This document shows positions 35,089 to 44,020 of a stretch of 64,000 bases of DNA, piece after piece. Numbering within the stretch: the stretch's first letter is position 1; the number at the start of each line of letters is the position of its first letter. The position numbers and the translations under genes are program-made. The notes beneath the pieces were generated by a model. It was not told the origin of the DNA. It did no database searches and was given only the letters and a program-made list of their open reading frames with translations. Source of the stretch: Jannaschia helgolandensis (GTDB lineage Bacteria; Pseudomonadota; Alphaproteobacteria; Rhodobacterales; Rhodobacteraceae). The stretch lies in NCBI RefSeq assembly GCF_900109285.1, contig NZ_FNZQ01000001.1, forward strand, positions 835,001 through 899,000, read 5' to 3'.

Positions 35089-36161
35089 GCCTTGGCCCCG
35101 CGTTTGCCGGACCCGAGCATCGGCGCCGCGCCTTCATCCAGAGGCCAGCGTGGTCGGGCGGCCAGCGACAAACCGTCGGTCAGGCCCAGGGCAAGACGCT
35201 CGGCCCCGGCCCAGGCGATCATCGCGGCATTGTCGGTGCACAAAGCCTGCGGAGGCGCGACGAAGGGCACATCCGCCTGCGCCGCGACATCCTGCAACGC
35301 AACCCGCAGCGCAGTGTTCGCAGCGACGCCACCGGCAACGGCAAAGGCGCTGACTGGCCCAAGCGCCAGCGCGCGACGCGACTTTTCGGCAAGAACGGCG
35401 CGTACGGCGGCCTGAAAACTGGCGCAGATGTCGGCGCGTATTCCTTCCGGCAGCCCACCATGGTCGGCCACCGCTGCATCCCGCGCGCGCAGGACGGCGG
35501 TCTTGAGACCCGAAAACGACACGTCGCAGTCCGGGCGGTCGAGCAGGGGGCGGGGCAGGGCAATCGTCGGCGTGACCCCTTGAGCGCAGATTTCCACCGC
35601 CGGGCCACCGGGTTGAGGCAGGCCCAGCAAACGGGCAACCTTGTCGAAGGCCTCGCCCGGCGCATCGTCGATCGTGCCACCCAGACGGGTAAAGGTGTCG
35701 GCCCCGTCGACCCGCAGAAACAGGCAATGACCGCCCGATACCAGCAACATAAGGTATGGAAAGGCCAGACCGTCGGTCAGGCGCGGTGTCAGGGCATGGC
35801 CGGCGAGATGGTTCACCCCGATCAGCGGCAAACCCGTCGCAGCCGACAGCCCCTTGGCGCACATCACGCCCGCCAGCACGCCGCCGATCAGGCCCGGACC
35901 TGCGGTCACGGCAATGCCGTCGATCTCGCGAAGCGTCAGGCCCGCGCGGTCCAGCGCCGCTTCGACGGCCAGGTCGATCTTTTCGGCATGGGCGCGGGCG
36001 GCGATTTCGGGAACGACGCCGCCGAAAGCCGCGTGCAGATCATCCTGTCGCATGACAACGTTCGACAGGATCGTGCCCCGGTCGGAGGAGCGGCGGACCA
36101 CGGCAGCGGCAGTGTCGTCGCAGGAGCTTTCCAAGCCCAGTATCGTCTGCTCTTGTGCCAT
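35085..36161 (-). CDS. tsaD: tRNA N6-threonylcarbamoyladenosine synthase subunit TsaD
   Basis: Catalytic subunit transferring the threonylcarbamoyl group to A37 of ANN-decoding tRNAs. The start ATG 36161 gives [20 protein letters not shown], the canonical N-terminus; the frame extends to 36191 but is not needed. The metal motif HLAGH (about 113-117), the [20 protein letters not shown] region and a C-terminal [10 protein letters not shown] are all present. It diverges from hemD with a 55-base gap. Confidence 0.95.
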   Translation of the reverse strand: MAQEQTILGLESSCDDTAAAVVRRSSDRGTILSNVVMRQDDLHAAFGGVVPEIAARAHAEKIDLAVEAALDRAGLTLREIDGIAVTAGPGLIGGVLAGVMCAKGLSAATGLPLIGVNHLAGHALTPRLTDGLAFPYLMLLVSGGHCLFLRVDGADTFTRLGGTIDDAPGEAFDKVARLLGLPQPGGPAVEICAQGVTPTIALPRPLLDRPDCDVSFSGLKTAVLRARDAAVADHGGLPEGIRADICASFQAAVRAVLAEKSRRALALGPVSAFAVAGGVAANTALRVALQDVAAQADVPFVAPPQALCTDNAAMIAWAGAERLALGLTDGLSLAARPRWPLDEGAAPMLGSGKRGAKA

Positions 36162-36216
36162 GGTGCGTCCGGGTCCAGTCTCAGGCCCCATCTATCGCCT
36201 GCGCCGAGGGGGAACA

Positions 36217-36903
36217 ATGCGCACGCTGCCCGTCCTGCTGACCCGCCCGCGCGCCGATGCCCTGCGCCTTGCCGATGAGCTGCGTGCAGCAGGCGTACAA
36301 CGTATCGAAGTGTCGCCACTCATGCGGATTGTCGCGACCGGGCCGCTGCCCGAATTGTCGGGCGGCATAATTTTGACGTCGGGCAATGCCGTCGATACCT
36401 ACGTTGAACTGAAGGGGCCAAAAGGTCTGCCGACATGGACTGTTGGGCCGCGCACGGCGGATCGCGCCCGTGCCGCAGGGCTGGACGTTCAAGGCACCGC
36501 CCCGGATGCCGAGGCTTTGGGGCAGGCGATCCCCGAAACCGCACCGCCTTTAATGCATCTGCGCGGTGCCGTGGCGCGCGGTGATCTGGCCGTGGCATTG
36601 CGGGCAAGGGGCCTTACGGCAGACGAGGCCGTCATCTACCGGCAGGATGGTATCGCCCTGACCGCTGCCGCAGCCGACCTGTTGCGGATTGGTCCCGTGG
36701 TGGTGCCGTTGTATTCCCCCCGCAGTGCTGAATTGTTCTTTCAGGCCTGCCCCCATACCGCATATGGAAACCTGCGGATCATTGCGCTTAGCCCCGCAGT
36801 GGCCTCCGCCAGCCCGGTTCCACCCGTTGAACAGGCGGAAACACCCGATGGTTCGGCCATGTTGCGGGCAGTGCTTCGATATTTCACGACGATGGACGGT
36901 TGA
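36217..36903 (+). CDS. hemD: uroporphyrinogen-III synthase
   Basis: Cyclises hydroxymethylbilane to uroporphyrinogen III in heme synthesis. The protein has 228 residues and weak overall conservation, as usual for HemD: LLTRPRADALRLADEL at the start, IILTSGNAVDTY, and VPLYSPRSAELFF later. ATG 36217 is chosen because the upstream extension overlaps tsaD. mic60-like and hemY genes follow, the usual alphaproteobacterial arrangement. Confidence 0.9.
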   Translation: MRTLPVLLTRPRADALRLADELRAAGVQRIEVSPLMRIVATGPLPELSGGIILTSGNAVDTYVELKGPKGLPTWTVGPRTADRARAAGLDVQGTAPDAEALGQAIPETAPPLMHLRGAVARGDLAVALRARGLTADEAVIYRQDGIALTAAAADLLRIGPVVVPLYSPRSAELFFQACPHTAYGNLRIIALSPAVASASPVPPVEQAETPDGSAMLRAVLRYFTTMDG

Positions 36904-36986
36904 GAGGTCCAGTCGGACGGACTAGGTATGCACGTTAGCAGGTAGAAGTGACTCAATGACTTGCTAAGCCAGCCGGAGGGGACGTC

Positions 36987-38381
36987 TTGGCGCGCAGCAC
37001 GAGAAAATCAAAGGACGCCTCACCGTCCGAGACGCAGGTGACCGATGTCACAGCCGAAGATACCCCGGCTGCCGCAGACGTGACGGATACGACCGAAGGG
37101 GCCTCCGCCAAGGGGGCCGAGACGGCCAAACGCGCGACAGCCAAAGCAGCGAAGGTCGAAGATGCAATCATCCTCGGCAATGATTCTGCGACGGGCAATG
37201 ACGCCTCGGCTGATGGAGAGAAGCCCCAAGATGTATCCGCGAAAGACACTGAGACCCCGCACGACATTGAGCCCGAGGGCACAATTCCGCCGGTGACCGA
37301 TACGGAAACCAATGGCGATGACGGAACATCCGACGCCAGCGCTACATCGCGGATCGAGACGCCGCAGGACACGGAGGCCGAAACCGCTATCGCCGTCGTT
37401 CCGGCGCCCGAAACCGTACGGGGGTCGGGATTTGTCCCGCTGTTGCTGGGAGGTATCTTGGCCGGGGCCATCGGATTCGCAGCCGCTTTTTTTCTGGTGC
37501 CCGCATCCGGCCCGCCAATCCTGGAGACCGAACGCATTGATGCGCTGGCTGCCGAAGTGGAAGCCCTCAAGGCTGCTGATGCCCCGCCGATCACCGACCT
37601 TGCACCCATCGAGAGGGCGCAGGCCGATTTGACTGCGCGACTCGACACGATGACGGCACGTCTCGACAGTCTTGAAACGCGCGATCCTTCCACGGTTGCT
37701 GTTGCCCCGGACGAGGCAGTCGATGCGTCGACAGCCGAAGTTGAAGCCCTGCGTGCAGAGATCGGCCAGTTGACCGGCACAAATCAGGCCCTTGGCGAGG
37801 ATATCCAAACGCTGCGCGGCGACGTCGAGGCGCTTCGCACCGGTCTGGAGCCGCGCATCGCCGCCGTCGAAACAGGATTGGCCGAAGCCAATAGCCTTGC
37901 CGCATCTGTTGAGGACCAGGCCAGCGCGCTGGCCCGCGAAACGGCGCGCACCCAGATCAGGCTGGCCCTGCAGTCAGGCGCACCCTTTGCCGAGCCGCTG
38001 GCCGTGCTGGGCGATCCGCCCGCCGCATTGGCCGAGAATGCCGAAACCGGCGTGCCGTCGCAATCTGATCTGATCGCCGAGTTCCCCGATCTGTCGCGCG
38101 CCGCCTTGCGCACCGCGCGTACGACCGAGGCGGCGGGTGTGGGTTCGTTGTTCCGCAACGCTTTCAACCCGCGCAGTCTTGAACCGCAGCAGGGTAGCGA
38201 CCCCGATGCCGTTCTCAGCCGCGCCGAGGCCGCCGTTCGCGAGGGCGACCTGGAAACAGCGCTGACCGAGATCGAGGCGCTGCCAGCCGAGGTTCAGGCT
38301 GTCCTGCAAGACTGGACGACACGCGCCCGTGCCCGTGCTGCGGCATTGGCCGCAGCCGACGATTACCTTCAGGACGGATGA
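36987..38381 (+). CDS. Mic60/mitofilin-like membrane protein
   Basis: A 464-residue protein: an acidic, Thr/Asp/Glu-rich disordered N-terminus (1-140), one membrane helix (VPLLLGGILAGAIGFAAAFFLV, about 150-172), a long coiled coil (about 185-320) and a C-terminal mitofilin-like domain (REGDLETALTEIEALPAEVQ). This domain order and the place between hemD and hemY match alphaproteobacterial Mic60, the bacterial relative of the mitochondrial cristae-junction protein that shapes intracytoplasmic membranes. The start is TTG with GGAGGGG six bases before it. Confidence 0.85.
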   Translation: MARSTRKSKDASPSETQVTDVTAEDTPAAADVTDTTEGASAKGAETAKRATAKAAKVEDAIILGNDSATGNDASADGEKPQDVSAKDTETPHDIEPEGTIPPVTDTETNGDDGTSDASATSRIETPQDTEAETAIAVVPAPETVRGSGFVPLLLGGILAGAIGFAAAFFLVPASGPPILETERIDALAAEVEALKAADAPPITDLAPIERAQADLTARLDTMTARLDSLETRDPSTVAVAPDEAVDASTAEVEALRAEIGQLTGTNQALGEDIQTLRGDVEALRTGLEPRIAAVETGLAEANSLAASVEDQASALARETARTQIRLALQSGAPFAEPLAVLGDPPAALAENAETGVPSQSDLIAEFPDLSRAALRTARTTEAAGVGSLFRNAFNPRSLEPQQGSDPDAVLSRAEAAVREGDLETALTEIEALPAEVQAVLQDWTTRARARAAALAAADDYLQDG

Positions 38382-38389
38382 GGATTTAG

Positions 38390-39949
38390 ATGCTCTGGTC
38401 GCTTTTCAAGATCCTCCTCTTCGTCGCGCTGGTCGCGGCTCTGGCGTTTGGTGTTCAGTGGCTCCTGGCCGTCTCGGGCGAGGTGCTGATAACGTTCAAC
38501 GGGTCGGAATACCTGTTGCCGCCGCTGGTGGTTGTGCTGGGTATCCTTGTTCTGATGTTGGTGCTCTGGGTCGTTTTCAAGCTGGCCGGCCTGTTGATTG
38601 CCACGTTGCGGTTCATCAATGGCGACGATACCGCGCTGGGCGCATATTTCGATCGTAACCGGGAACGTAAGGGTTATGCCGCCCTGTCCGACAGCCTGAT
38701 CGCACTTGCCTCGGGCGAGCCGCGGGAAGCGGCTGCCAAAGCGCAGAAGGCCGAAAAGTATCTTCAGCGTCCCGAAGTCACGACGTTGGTCGTGGCGCAG
38801 GCTGCCGAAGCAGCGGGCGAGACGCAGCGGGCGACCGAGGCTTGGAAAACCCTTGTGGCGCACGACAAGACCCGGTTCGTCGGTGTGCGTGGTCTGATGC
38901 GTCAGAAACTGGAAGAAGGCGATACGGAAACGGCGATGAAGCTGGCCGAAAAGGCCTTTGCGCTGAAGCCGCGGCATGTCGAGACGCAAGATACCCTGTT
39001 GCGCTTGCAGGCGCGGGACGAAAACTGGGACGGGGCGCGTCGTGTCTTGTCTGCCAAGTTGAAATCCGGGTCGTTGCCCAAGGATGTGTACAAGCGCCGC
39101 GAGGCGGTTCTGTCGTTGGCCGACGCGCGCGATCAGTTGCGGCGTGGCAATGTCGACAAGGCCCGTGCTGAAATGCTCGAAGCGAACCGGTTGTCGCCTG
39201 AACTGGTACCCGCAGCCGTCCTTGCGGCGCGTGCTCATATCGAAGCGGGAGAAAAGCGGCGCGCCGCCAAGGTTCTGAAGATCGCGCGCGCCAAGACAGC
39301 GCATCCCGATCTGGCCGCCGCTTTCGCCGAGATCGAGCCTGACGAGACGCCTGAAGCGCGCATCAAACGCTTCCAGCCCTTCCTCAAAGTTGCGCCCGAT
39401 GCGCCCGAGACCAAGATGCTGGAGGCCGAACTGTATCTGGCCGCCGAGGATTTTCCCGGCGCACGTCGTGTTCTTGGCAAGCTGTACGAAACGCATCCCA
39501 CGTCGCGATCCCTGTCCCTCATGGCGGCCATAGAACGTGGCGAAGGCGGATCCGAGGCTGTGGTCCGCGGCTGGCTGGCAAAGGCGTTGAGTGCACCGCG
39601 CGGCGCGCAATGGGTTTGTGACACCTGTGGCACGATCCATGCCGACTGGCTTCCGGTCTGCACGAATTGCGAAGCTTTCGACAGCCTGTCATGGAAAGAG
39701 CCACCGACCGGCGGTACACCGGCGGCGGTGTCTTCGGATATGCTGCCTCTGCTGATGGGCCCCGCTGTGCCAGATGCGGAATCGAGCGATCCTGTGCCCT
39801 CCGTCCCTGCCGACGAAGACGTGCCAGAGGCGGAAGAGGTTCCACCGTCTTCTTCTGAGGTCGAACCGACGCCCCCACATGTCGTGAATCCCGCCGTTGT
39901 CGGGACCACGCGCGATCAGGACGAGACGGTTTCGCCGCCCCGGATCTAG
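38390..39949 (+). CDS. hemY: heme biosynthesis-associated TPR protein HemY
   Basis: A 519-residue inner membrane protein with two N-terminal helices (about 5-25 and 43-63) and a HemY/TPR-like helical-repeat body. In the C-terminal third a four-cysteine module, WVCDTCGTIHADWLPVCTNC (about 404-425), looks like the rubredoxin-type knuckle of LapB. A disordered acidic, Pro-rich tail follows. The name is historical; it is not a protoporphyrinogen oxidase. It begins eight bases after the Mic60-like gene. Confidence 0.9.
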   Translation: MLWSLFKILLFVALVAALAFGVQWLLAVSGEVLITFNGSEYLLPPLVVVLGILVLMLVLWVVFKLAGLLIATLRFINGDDTALGAYFDRNRERKGYAALSDSLIALASGEPREAAAKAQKAEKYLQRPEVTTLVVAQAAEAAGETQRATEAWKTLVAHDKTRFVGVRGLMRQKLEEGDTETAMKLAEKAFALKPRHVETQDTLLRLQARDENWDGARRVLSAKLKSGSLPKDVYKRREAVLSLADARDQLRRGNVDKARAEMLEANRLSPELVPAAVLAARAHIEAGEKRRAAKVLKIARAKTAHPDLAAAFAEIEPDETPEARIKRFQPFLKVAPDAPETKMLEAELYLAAEDFPGARRVLGKLYETHPTSRSLSLMAAIERGEGGSEAVVRGWLAKALSAPRGAQWVCDTCGTIHADWLPVCTNCEAFDSLSWKEPPTGGTPAAVSSDMLPLLMGPAVPDAESSDPVPSVPADEDVPEAEEVPPSSSEVEPTPPHVVNPAVVGTTRDQDETVSPPRI

Positions 39950-40003
39950 CATCATTTCGGGGCTGGAAACGGCCCCGGACCCCTGCTAGGACCGCGCTAC
40001 GGT

Positions 40004-40030
40004 GCCGCTGTTGCTCAGCTGGTAGAGCAA
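40004..40030 (+). repeat. 5'-half fragment of tRNA-Thr (copy A)
   Basis: GCCGCTGTTGCTCAGCTGGT then AGAGCAA closely copies the first 26 bases of the intact tRNA-Thr at 40957 (two mismatches), then diverges. No cloverleaf can close. It marks the left edge of the decayed element, 54 bases after hemY. Confidence 0.7.
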
Positions 40031-40209
40031 TCGGTTGCTTTCAGGCGACTGCCATTGCGCCGGTGTTTTCAAGACTGTTTCAAGATACAACGATATGTGT
40101 CAGCAATGGTGACGCAATTTCTTTGATCCAACGCGTCGCCATTACCAACCCAGCTTATCGCCCGAATGGCTCAATCTGCGGCGACGCTAGGCATCGTCTC
40201 GACTCTGGC

Positions 40210-40530
40210 CGCGTTTTTGCCCCTGGCGGGCCTTTCAGCAGCACGTTGTCTCAGGCCGGTGTTGATCACTGGGCCGTAACGATGACTGCCGGGTCTTCGA
40301 TCAACATCAATGGCAAGGCAGTCAACTGCTCCAAGAACGTGCTTCTGGAGAATTTGGCACCGGGCCTTGAGACAGGCGACCTGACCATCGCGTCAGACCT
40401 ACCCGACCGGGCCTTGCTAGATCGAGAAATCGGGTCTTTTGAGCTGACCTCGACGTCTGCTGGTAATCTGACCCTCGAGGGCAGGGGCAAGGGCCATTAT
40501 GCTGATCGCGCGATTGCACTCGCACTTGGC
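40210..40530 (+). pseudogene. phage terminase large subunit, C-terminal remnant
   Basis: Inside a frame open from 40063 to 40743, the part from about 40210 to 40530 matches the C-terminal nuclease end of phage terminase large subunits: VTMTAGSSININGKAVNCSK, then LLENLAPGLETGDLTIASDL, a REIGSFELT segment, and GHYADRAIALALG, where the HDDxVxALALA signature appears as HYADRAIALALG with the key aspartates partly changed. No ATPase domain exists upstream. The frame's other parts do not look like protein. It is a decayed fragment. Confidence 0.6.
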
Positions 40531-40582
40531 TACCAGAAAACTACCCATCTCGAAAACCGAACTATGTTTTTCGGCTACAAAG

Positions 40583-40693
40583 CTACCGCACGAGGTCGAT
40601 CATATCGTGCAGCTCGTTGGCAAGAACAAAGCGGGCGAGCAGGTTATCTGCGGATTGTATGTGCCTTGGAATCTTGCGCCATCCCACGGAAGA
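40583..40693 (+). pseudogene. HNH endonuclease fragment
   Basis: In a different frame from the terminase remnant, the sequence reads LPHEVDHIVQLVGKNKAGEQ then VICGLYVPWNLAPSHGR, resembling phage-type HNH endonucleases (DHIvPL..k..vcGLHvpwNL). Only this central piece remains, without the start and the last histidine region. It supports a phage origin for the 40-41 kb stretch. Confidence 0.55.
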
Positions 40694-40828
40694 TGAACCG
40701 TGACCGTGGTGATTGGTTCTTCATCGCAGACTGCGGAGAGTGACGCTCCGACTGACGCTGACATTCCGTTCTGAATCTGGCTTGAACGGGCCGCTCGTTG
40801 CGTTTAAACGGGCCGTCGCTTGTCTCAA

Positions 40829-40861
40829 TAGCTCAGCTGGTAGAGCAGGTCCTTCGTAATG
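40829..40861 (+). repeat. 5'-half fragment of tRNA-Thr (copy B)
   Basis: A 33-base stretch, from TAGCTCAGCTGGTAGAGCA through TTCGTAATG, matches positions 40964-40996 of the tRNA-Thr with two mismatches and then stops matching just past the anticodon loop. It cannot fold into a full tRNA. The end of similarity at the anticodon loop suggests a recombination core there. Confidence 0.75.
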
Positions 40862-40956
40862 CGCGTGTCCACCCGCAATTGACGTTTGAGGCCAGCGGGT
40901 TAGACGGTGGGTTGAGGTTCTGGTAGGGCCATAGTAGGGCCGAACAAGAGAAGGAT

Positions 40957-41032
40957 GCCGGTGTAGCTCAGCTGGTAGAGCACGTCATTCGTAATGATGG
41001 GGTCGTAGGTTCGAGTCCTATCACCGGCACCA
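40957..41032 (+). tRNA. tRNA-Thr (CGT)
   Basis: A complete cloverleaf: acceptor GCCGGTG/CACCGGC, D-arm GCTCAGCTGGTAGAGC, anticodon stem CGTCA/TGATG (one G-T) with loop TTCGTAA (anticodon CGT), T-arm GTAGG/CCTAT around TTCGAGT, and encoded CCA. Two 5'-half copies of this tRNA lie upstream at 40004 and 40829, so the gene appears to be an integration target. Confidence 0.95.
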
Positions 41033-41043
41033 TTCTTCTCAAA

Positions 41044-41256
41044 TTAATCATTTAATTCCAGTAGTTTCGACGGCTCGACGCCCAGCGCGTTCGCGAGCTT
41101 AGCGACGATGAGGACTGTTGGGTTTCGTATACCGCGCTCAACGCCGCTGACATATGTGCGGTGCAGGTCGGCCTCAAACGCAAGCTGCTCCTGCGAGAGG
41201 CCCTTGGCCTCCCGGTGCTGCTTCACGTTTCTGCCTACAACCGCCTTGATGTCCAT
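41044..41256 (-). CDS. XRE-family transcriptional regulator
   Basis: A 70-residue helix-turn-helix protein of Cro/C1 type: VGRNVKQHREAKGLSQEQLA, then DLHRTYVSGVERGIRNPT, and a final helix with LGVEPSKLLE. It has no second domain. It ends 12 bases after the tRNA-Thr and diverges from the membrane protein gene at 41333, whose promoter it could control. It looks like an element-borne repressor. Confidence 0.88.
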   Translation of the reverse strand: MDIKAVVGRNVKQHREAKGLSQEQLAFEADLHRTYVSGVERGIRNPTVLIVAKLANALGVEPSKLLELND

Positions 41257-41332
41257 GCGGGCATAGCGCGGATATGCAGCCTATTGATCTACAGACTATG
41301 AGTCTTATTTTTGTTGTCACCGGAGTCTGGAT

Positions 41333-42433
41333 GTGCTGACTTCGAAGCACCTAGAGGATGTGACAGGTGCTATTTTGACTTCGCAGATATTACGATTTTT
41401 GATTGCTTTAGCCGAGCTTGGCTTGATGTTCGTCGTTTTGACGCTGTTCCTGATTGCGTCGCCTTTTGCCGCTTTTGTCGCCGCGCTGGGCGTCAGTTTC
41501 GCAGGGCTTGTAGCCGCCATCACAGGACGAGGGCTGCCAAGGCTACGAGGGCGGATCAAGGGTATGTCCGCATTCGCGGTCGCCGGGATTTTCGCGCTTA
41601 TCGCCTGGCAAGCTCATGAAGCAGACCAGCGCGAAATCCGCTGGGCTGAACTCAGGCAATCCGACCCCGAGGCATATCTAGCAGAGCTAGCACCCATCGA
41701 CCAAGAGCGATGGCTTGAAGAACTCAGCGAACTCCGCCCAGAGCGCTATGCCGAAGAGGTCGCGCGACGCGAGGCCCAGCGCGAGGCGGAAGCCGCAGAA
41801 GCCGCCCGCCGCGCAGAGGCGGAGGCAGTTGAGCGGCGAGAAGCCGATGCTCGCGCTGCGGCGGCAGCACAGCGATTGATAGCGGGTTCAGATGACCTTG
41901 ATGAGCATCGCGCGGTGTTCGCCCGTGTTGCGGCGGAACTTGTGGAAAACCGAACATGCACCGAAGCTGAATTTGTCGAGAACGGCGGTTGGGTGCGATC
42001 AACAACGTTTGAAACAAGGCAGGTCTACTTTATGTACTGCGGTGGCTCGACCGTGGCGAACCGCCTGTATTTGGATGCAGCTACAGGTGACGTGTTCCGG
42101 GGAACTGACGGACGCGAGAGCCCGGCTTCCGATGCAGAGCTATCTGGACAGGAAGCGGAACGCCTAGCCCAGTGCACCGACCAGAAGGCGTCCCAAGCCT
42201 ACGTCATGATCCAAGCGGACGTGCGGCGGACGCTAGTTGCACCGTCAACCGCCGAGTTTCCATCGCGATACGGTGCGGGCACTGGTCATGCCGGAGATTG
42301 CCTATACCAAGTGAATGGGCACTTTGACGCACAAAATGGATTCGGGGCGATGCTGAGGGGCACGTTCACCGGCACGATCCGGTATTTTCCTGAACGCGGT
42401 AGTTGGCAGACCCAATCGCTGACCGTCAATTAG
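41333..42433 (+). CDS. membrane-anchored coiled-coil protein of unknown function
   Basis: A 366-residue protein starting with GTG (GGAG seven bases upstream). Three hydrophobic segments (about 15-35, 38-60, 78-92) are followed by a charged coiled coil (about 95-185, Ala/Glu/Arg-rich), then two small domains. The last one, ASQAYVMIQADVRRTL through GFGAMLRGTF, has two cysteines in the neighbouring region and resembles a strand-rich C-terminal module seen in various uncharacterised exported or membrane proteins. It is divergent from an XRE regulator within the decayed element. No function assigned. Confidence 0.6.
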   Translation: MLTSKHLEDVTGAILTSQILRFLIALAELGLMFVVLTLFLIASPFAAFVAALGVSFAGLVAAITGRGLPRLRGRIKGMSAFAVAGIFALIAWQAHEADQREIRWAELRQSDPEAYLAELAPIDQERWLEELSELRPERYAEEVARREAQREAEAAEAARRAEAEAVERREADARAAAAAQRLIAGSDDLDEHRAVFARVAAELVENRTCTEAEFVENGGWVRSTTFETRQVYFMYCGGSTVANRLYLDAATGDVFRGTDGRESPASDAELSGQEAERLAQCTDQKASQAYVMIQADVRRTLVAPSTAEFPSRYGAGTGHAGDCLYQVNGHFDAQNGFGAMLRGTFTGTIRYFPERGSWQTQSLTVN

Positions 42434-42760
42434 CCGTAGGAGCTGAACCCGGCGTGAGGGGCAACCTATCCGCCAGCATTATGCAACGGGGCGGTGAGGC
42501 CCGGAGAGGGCCGTACAGGCCCCACCTAGGGGTGCGCCACCCCCTTCCAACTACCCAACTGCCCAATGCGTCCTACGCGCCCCTCTGCCGCCCTCAGACG
42601 CCCGTAGCAAATTTGTCTGTCGCTGGCCTTTTTGTAACTTGTAACCGTAACTTAGCTCTGAAGGTTTCAGAAATAAAATAAGGCGGGGCACCATAGCGCC
42701 CCGCCGGGTAGTGCAGGCCAGTTTGGGCCTTATGTTACGTTACATGGTACGCCCCGCCAG
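42434..42760. other. non-coding stretch, low-GC patch, terminator
   Basis: No convincing gene. The left half is GC-rich and repetitive; the middle has TGTAACTTGTAACCGTAACTT, a short GTAAC repeat, then an A/T-rich run before a hairpin at 42682. The right part leads into the end of the VapE gene, with ATGTTACGTTACAT at 42731-42744. Base composition differs from the flanking core genome. Confidence 0.5.
42660..42705 (-). terminator. terminator after vapE-like gene
   Basis: On the minus strand an eight-base-pair stem (GGCGGGGC/GCCCCGCC, arms 42698-42705 and 42682-42689) is followed by TTATTTTATTTC. It lies about 55 bases after the stop of the VapE-like gene. This is a good rho-independent terminator. 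Confidence 0.75.
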
Positions 42761-44020
42761 TCAAAACGGCGGTTCCTCATGGCGTTGCGCGTCTAGGCGG
42801 TCGATGACCACGATACCCCCGTCGATCCGGCGGGCGATGTACTCAACCTTGCGCTCCTCTGTACTGCCACGCGCGAACCCCTTGCGATGGGCTTTTTCCC
42901 GCCCCCCGAGGTCGTGCAGGCGATGGGTGCCATAGTCCCACCCCAGCCCGGCCATGACCGCCTTGATCCGGCGCGTGTCCATCGGTGACATACGGGCCGT
43001 GTCGAGGCCGAGGAGGAGCTTCACGCTGTCCATGGATACCCGGCCCTTGGTCTCACCAAAGTTGTCTTCGAGGACGTCCTCGTAGGCATCCTCGACCATA
43101 CGCCGACCCTGCACTTTTGAGGCGGCAGCCCACAGACGCGGCGACAAGGTGATCGACTCACCTGCTGCCTCACGCACGACCGCCTCGGCCCAAATCTGAT
43201 CAACGTCAGCGGAAAAGCGCTCCAGATCAATCGTCCCGACAGTCACCGGCCAAATGCGGCGATTGCCCGTCAGATCGCGAAGATACGCCAGTTCATTGGT
43301 CGTGCCCAAGATGATGCAGTGACGGCGAAACTCCGTGGCGTTGCGAGCATATGCCGGGCGGAACATGTCGACTGCGGTGCTCAGGAACTTCTTCAAGCTC
43401 TGGCTGGTGGTCTTGTTCATGCCGTCCAGTTCCTGGCACTCGACAATCCATGCACGGGTCAACATTTCGGCCTTGGTCTTGTCGTCGCTCTTGAGGTCGA
43501 GGCTGCCACAGAACCATTCATCGCGGATTGCTAGGCGCTGGGCGATTTGGGATTTGCCCGCACCTTGTACACCTTCGAGCACCAGCATTGTGTCGAATTT
43601 CACGCCCGGCTGCTTGATACGGCGCACGCCCGCGATCAAGAGCTTGCTGCCGAATTCGGCGTTCAGCTCGTTGTCGTCTGCACCACAGTAGACCGCCAGC
43701 CACCTATCGATGCGCGGCGTACCGTCCCACACCAGCCCGTCAAGGTAATCCTCTACAGGATGGTATTGCTGTTCATGCGCGACCGTCAGCAATTCGCGCT
43801 TGATGTACGCCGGTGCCGCGATGAAATCCAAATCGCGGATGAACGCGCTGGACAGAATTTCCGCGATATCGTTCAGGTCGCGCCCATCTAGGCCGTAGCC
43901 GCGAAACTCGTCGGTTTGCGTGAACGTGTTGCGCTGGGCATCGACACCCACCACAGCCAGCGCGTAGCGGATGTTCTGCGGGAAATTCTTGATAGGACGA
44001 CCGTCATCATCACGGATCGG
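42761..44020 (-). pseudogene. virulence-associated E (VapE) ATPase, N-terminally truncated
   Basis: A phage/plasmid superfamily 3-like helicase of the VapE family (PF05272). The first internal ATG (43954) gives 397 residues, but the homologous frame continues upstream to about 44020 (IRDDDGRPIKNFPQNIRYAL). There it meets a broken thiamine gene, so the usual N-terminal primase region is missing. Walker A is GVQGAGKS, and the Walker B region AWIVECQELDGM follows; TTNELAYLRDLTGNRRIWPV is the typical sensor/arginine-finger block. The remaining domain may be expressed but is not a complete primase-helicase. Confidence 0.75.

Noticed and set aside
40063-40743. Treating the whole 226-codon frame as an intact gene.
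   Set aside because: Only its middle resembles a protein (terminase C-terminus); the end overlaps an HNH fragment in another frame, so it is a remnant.
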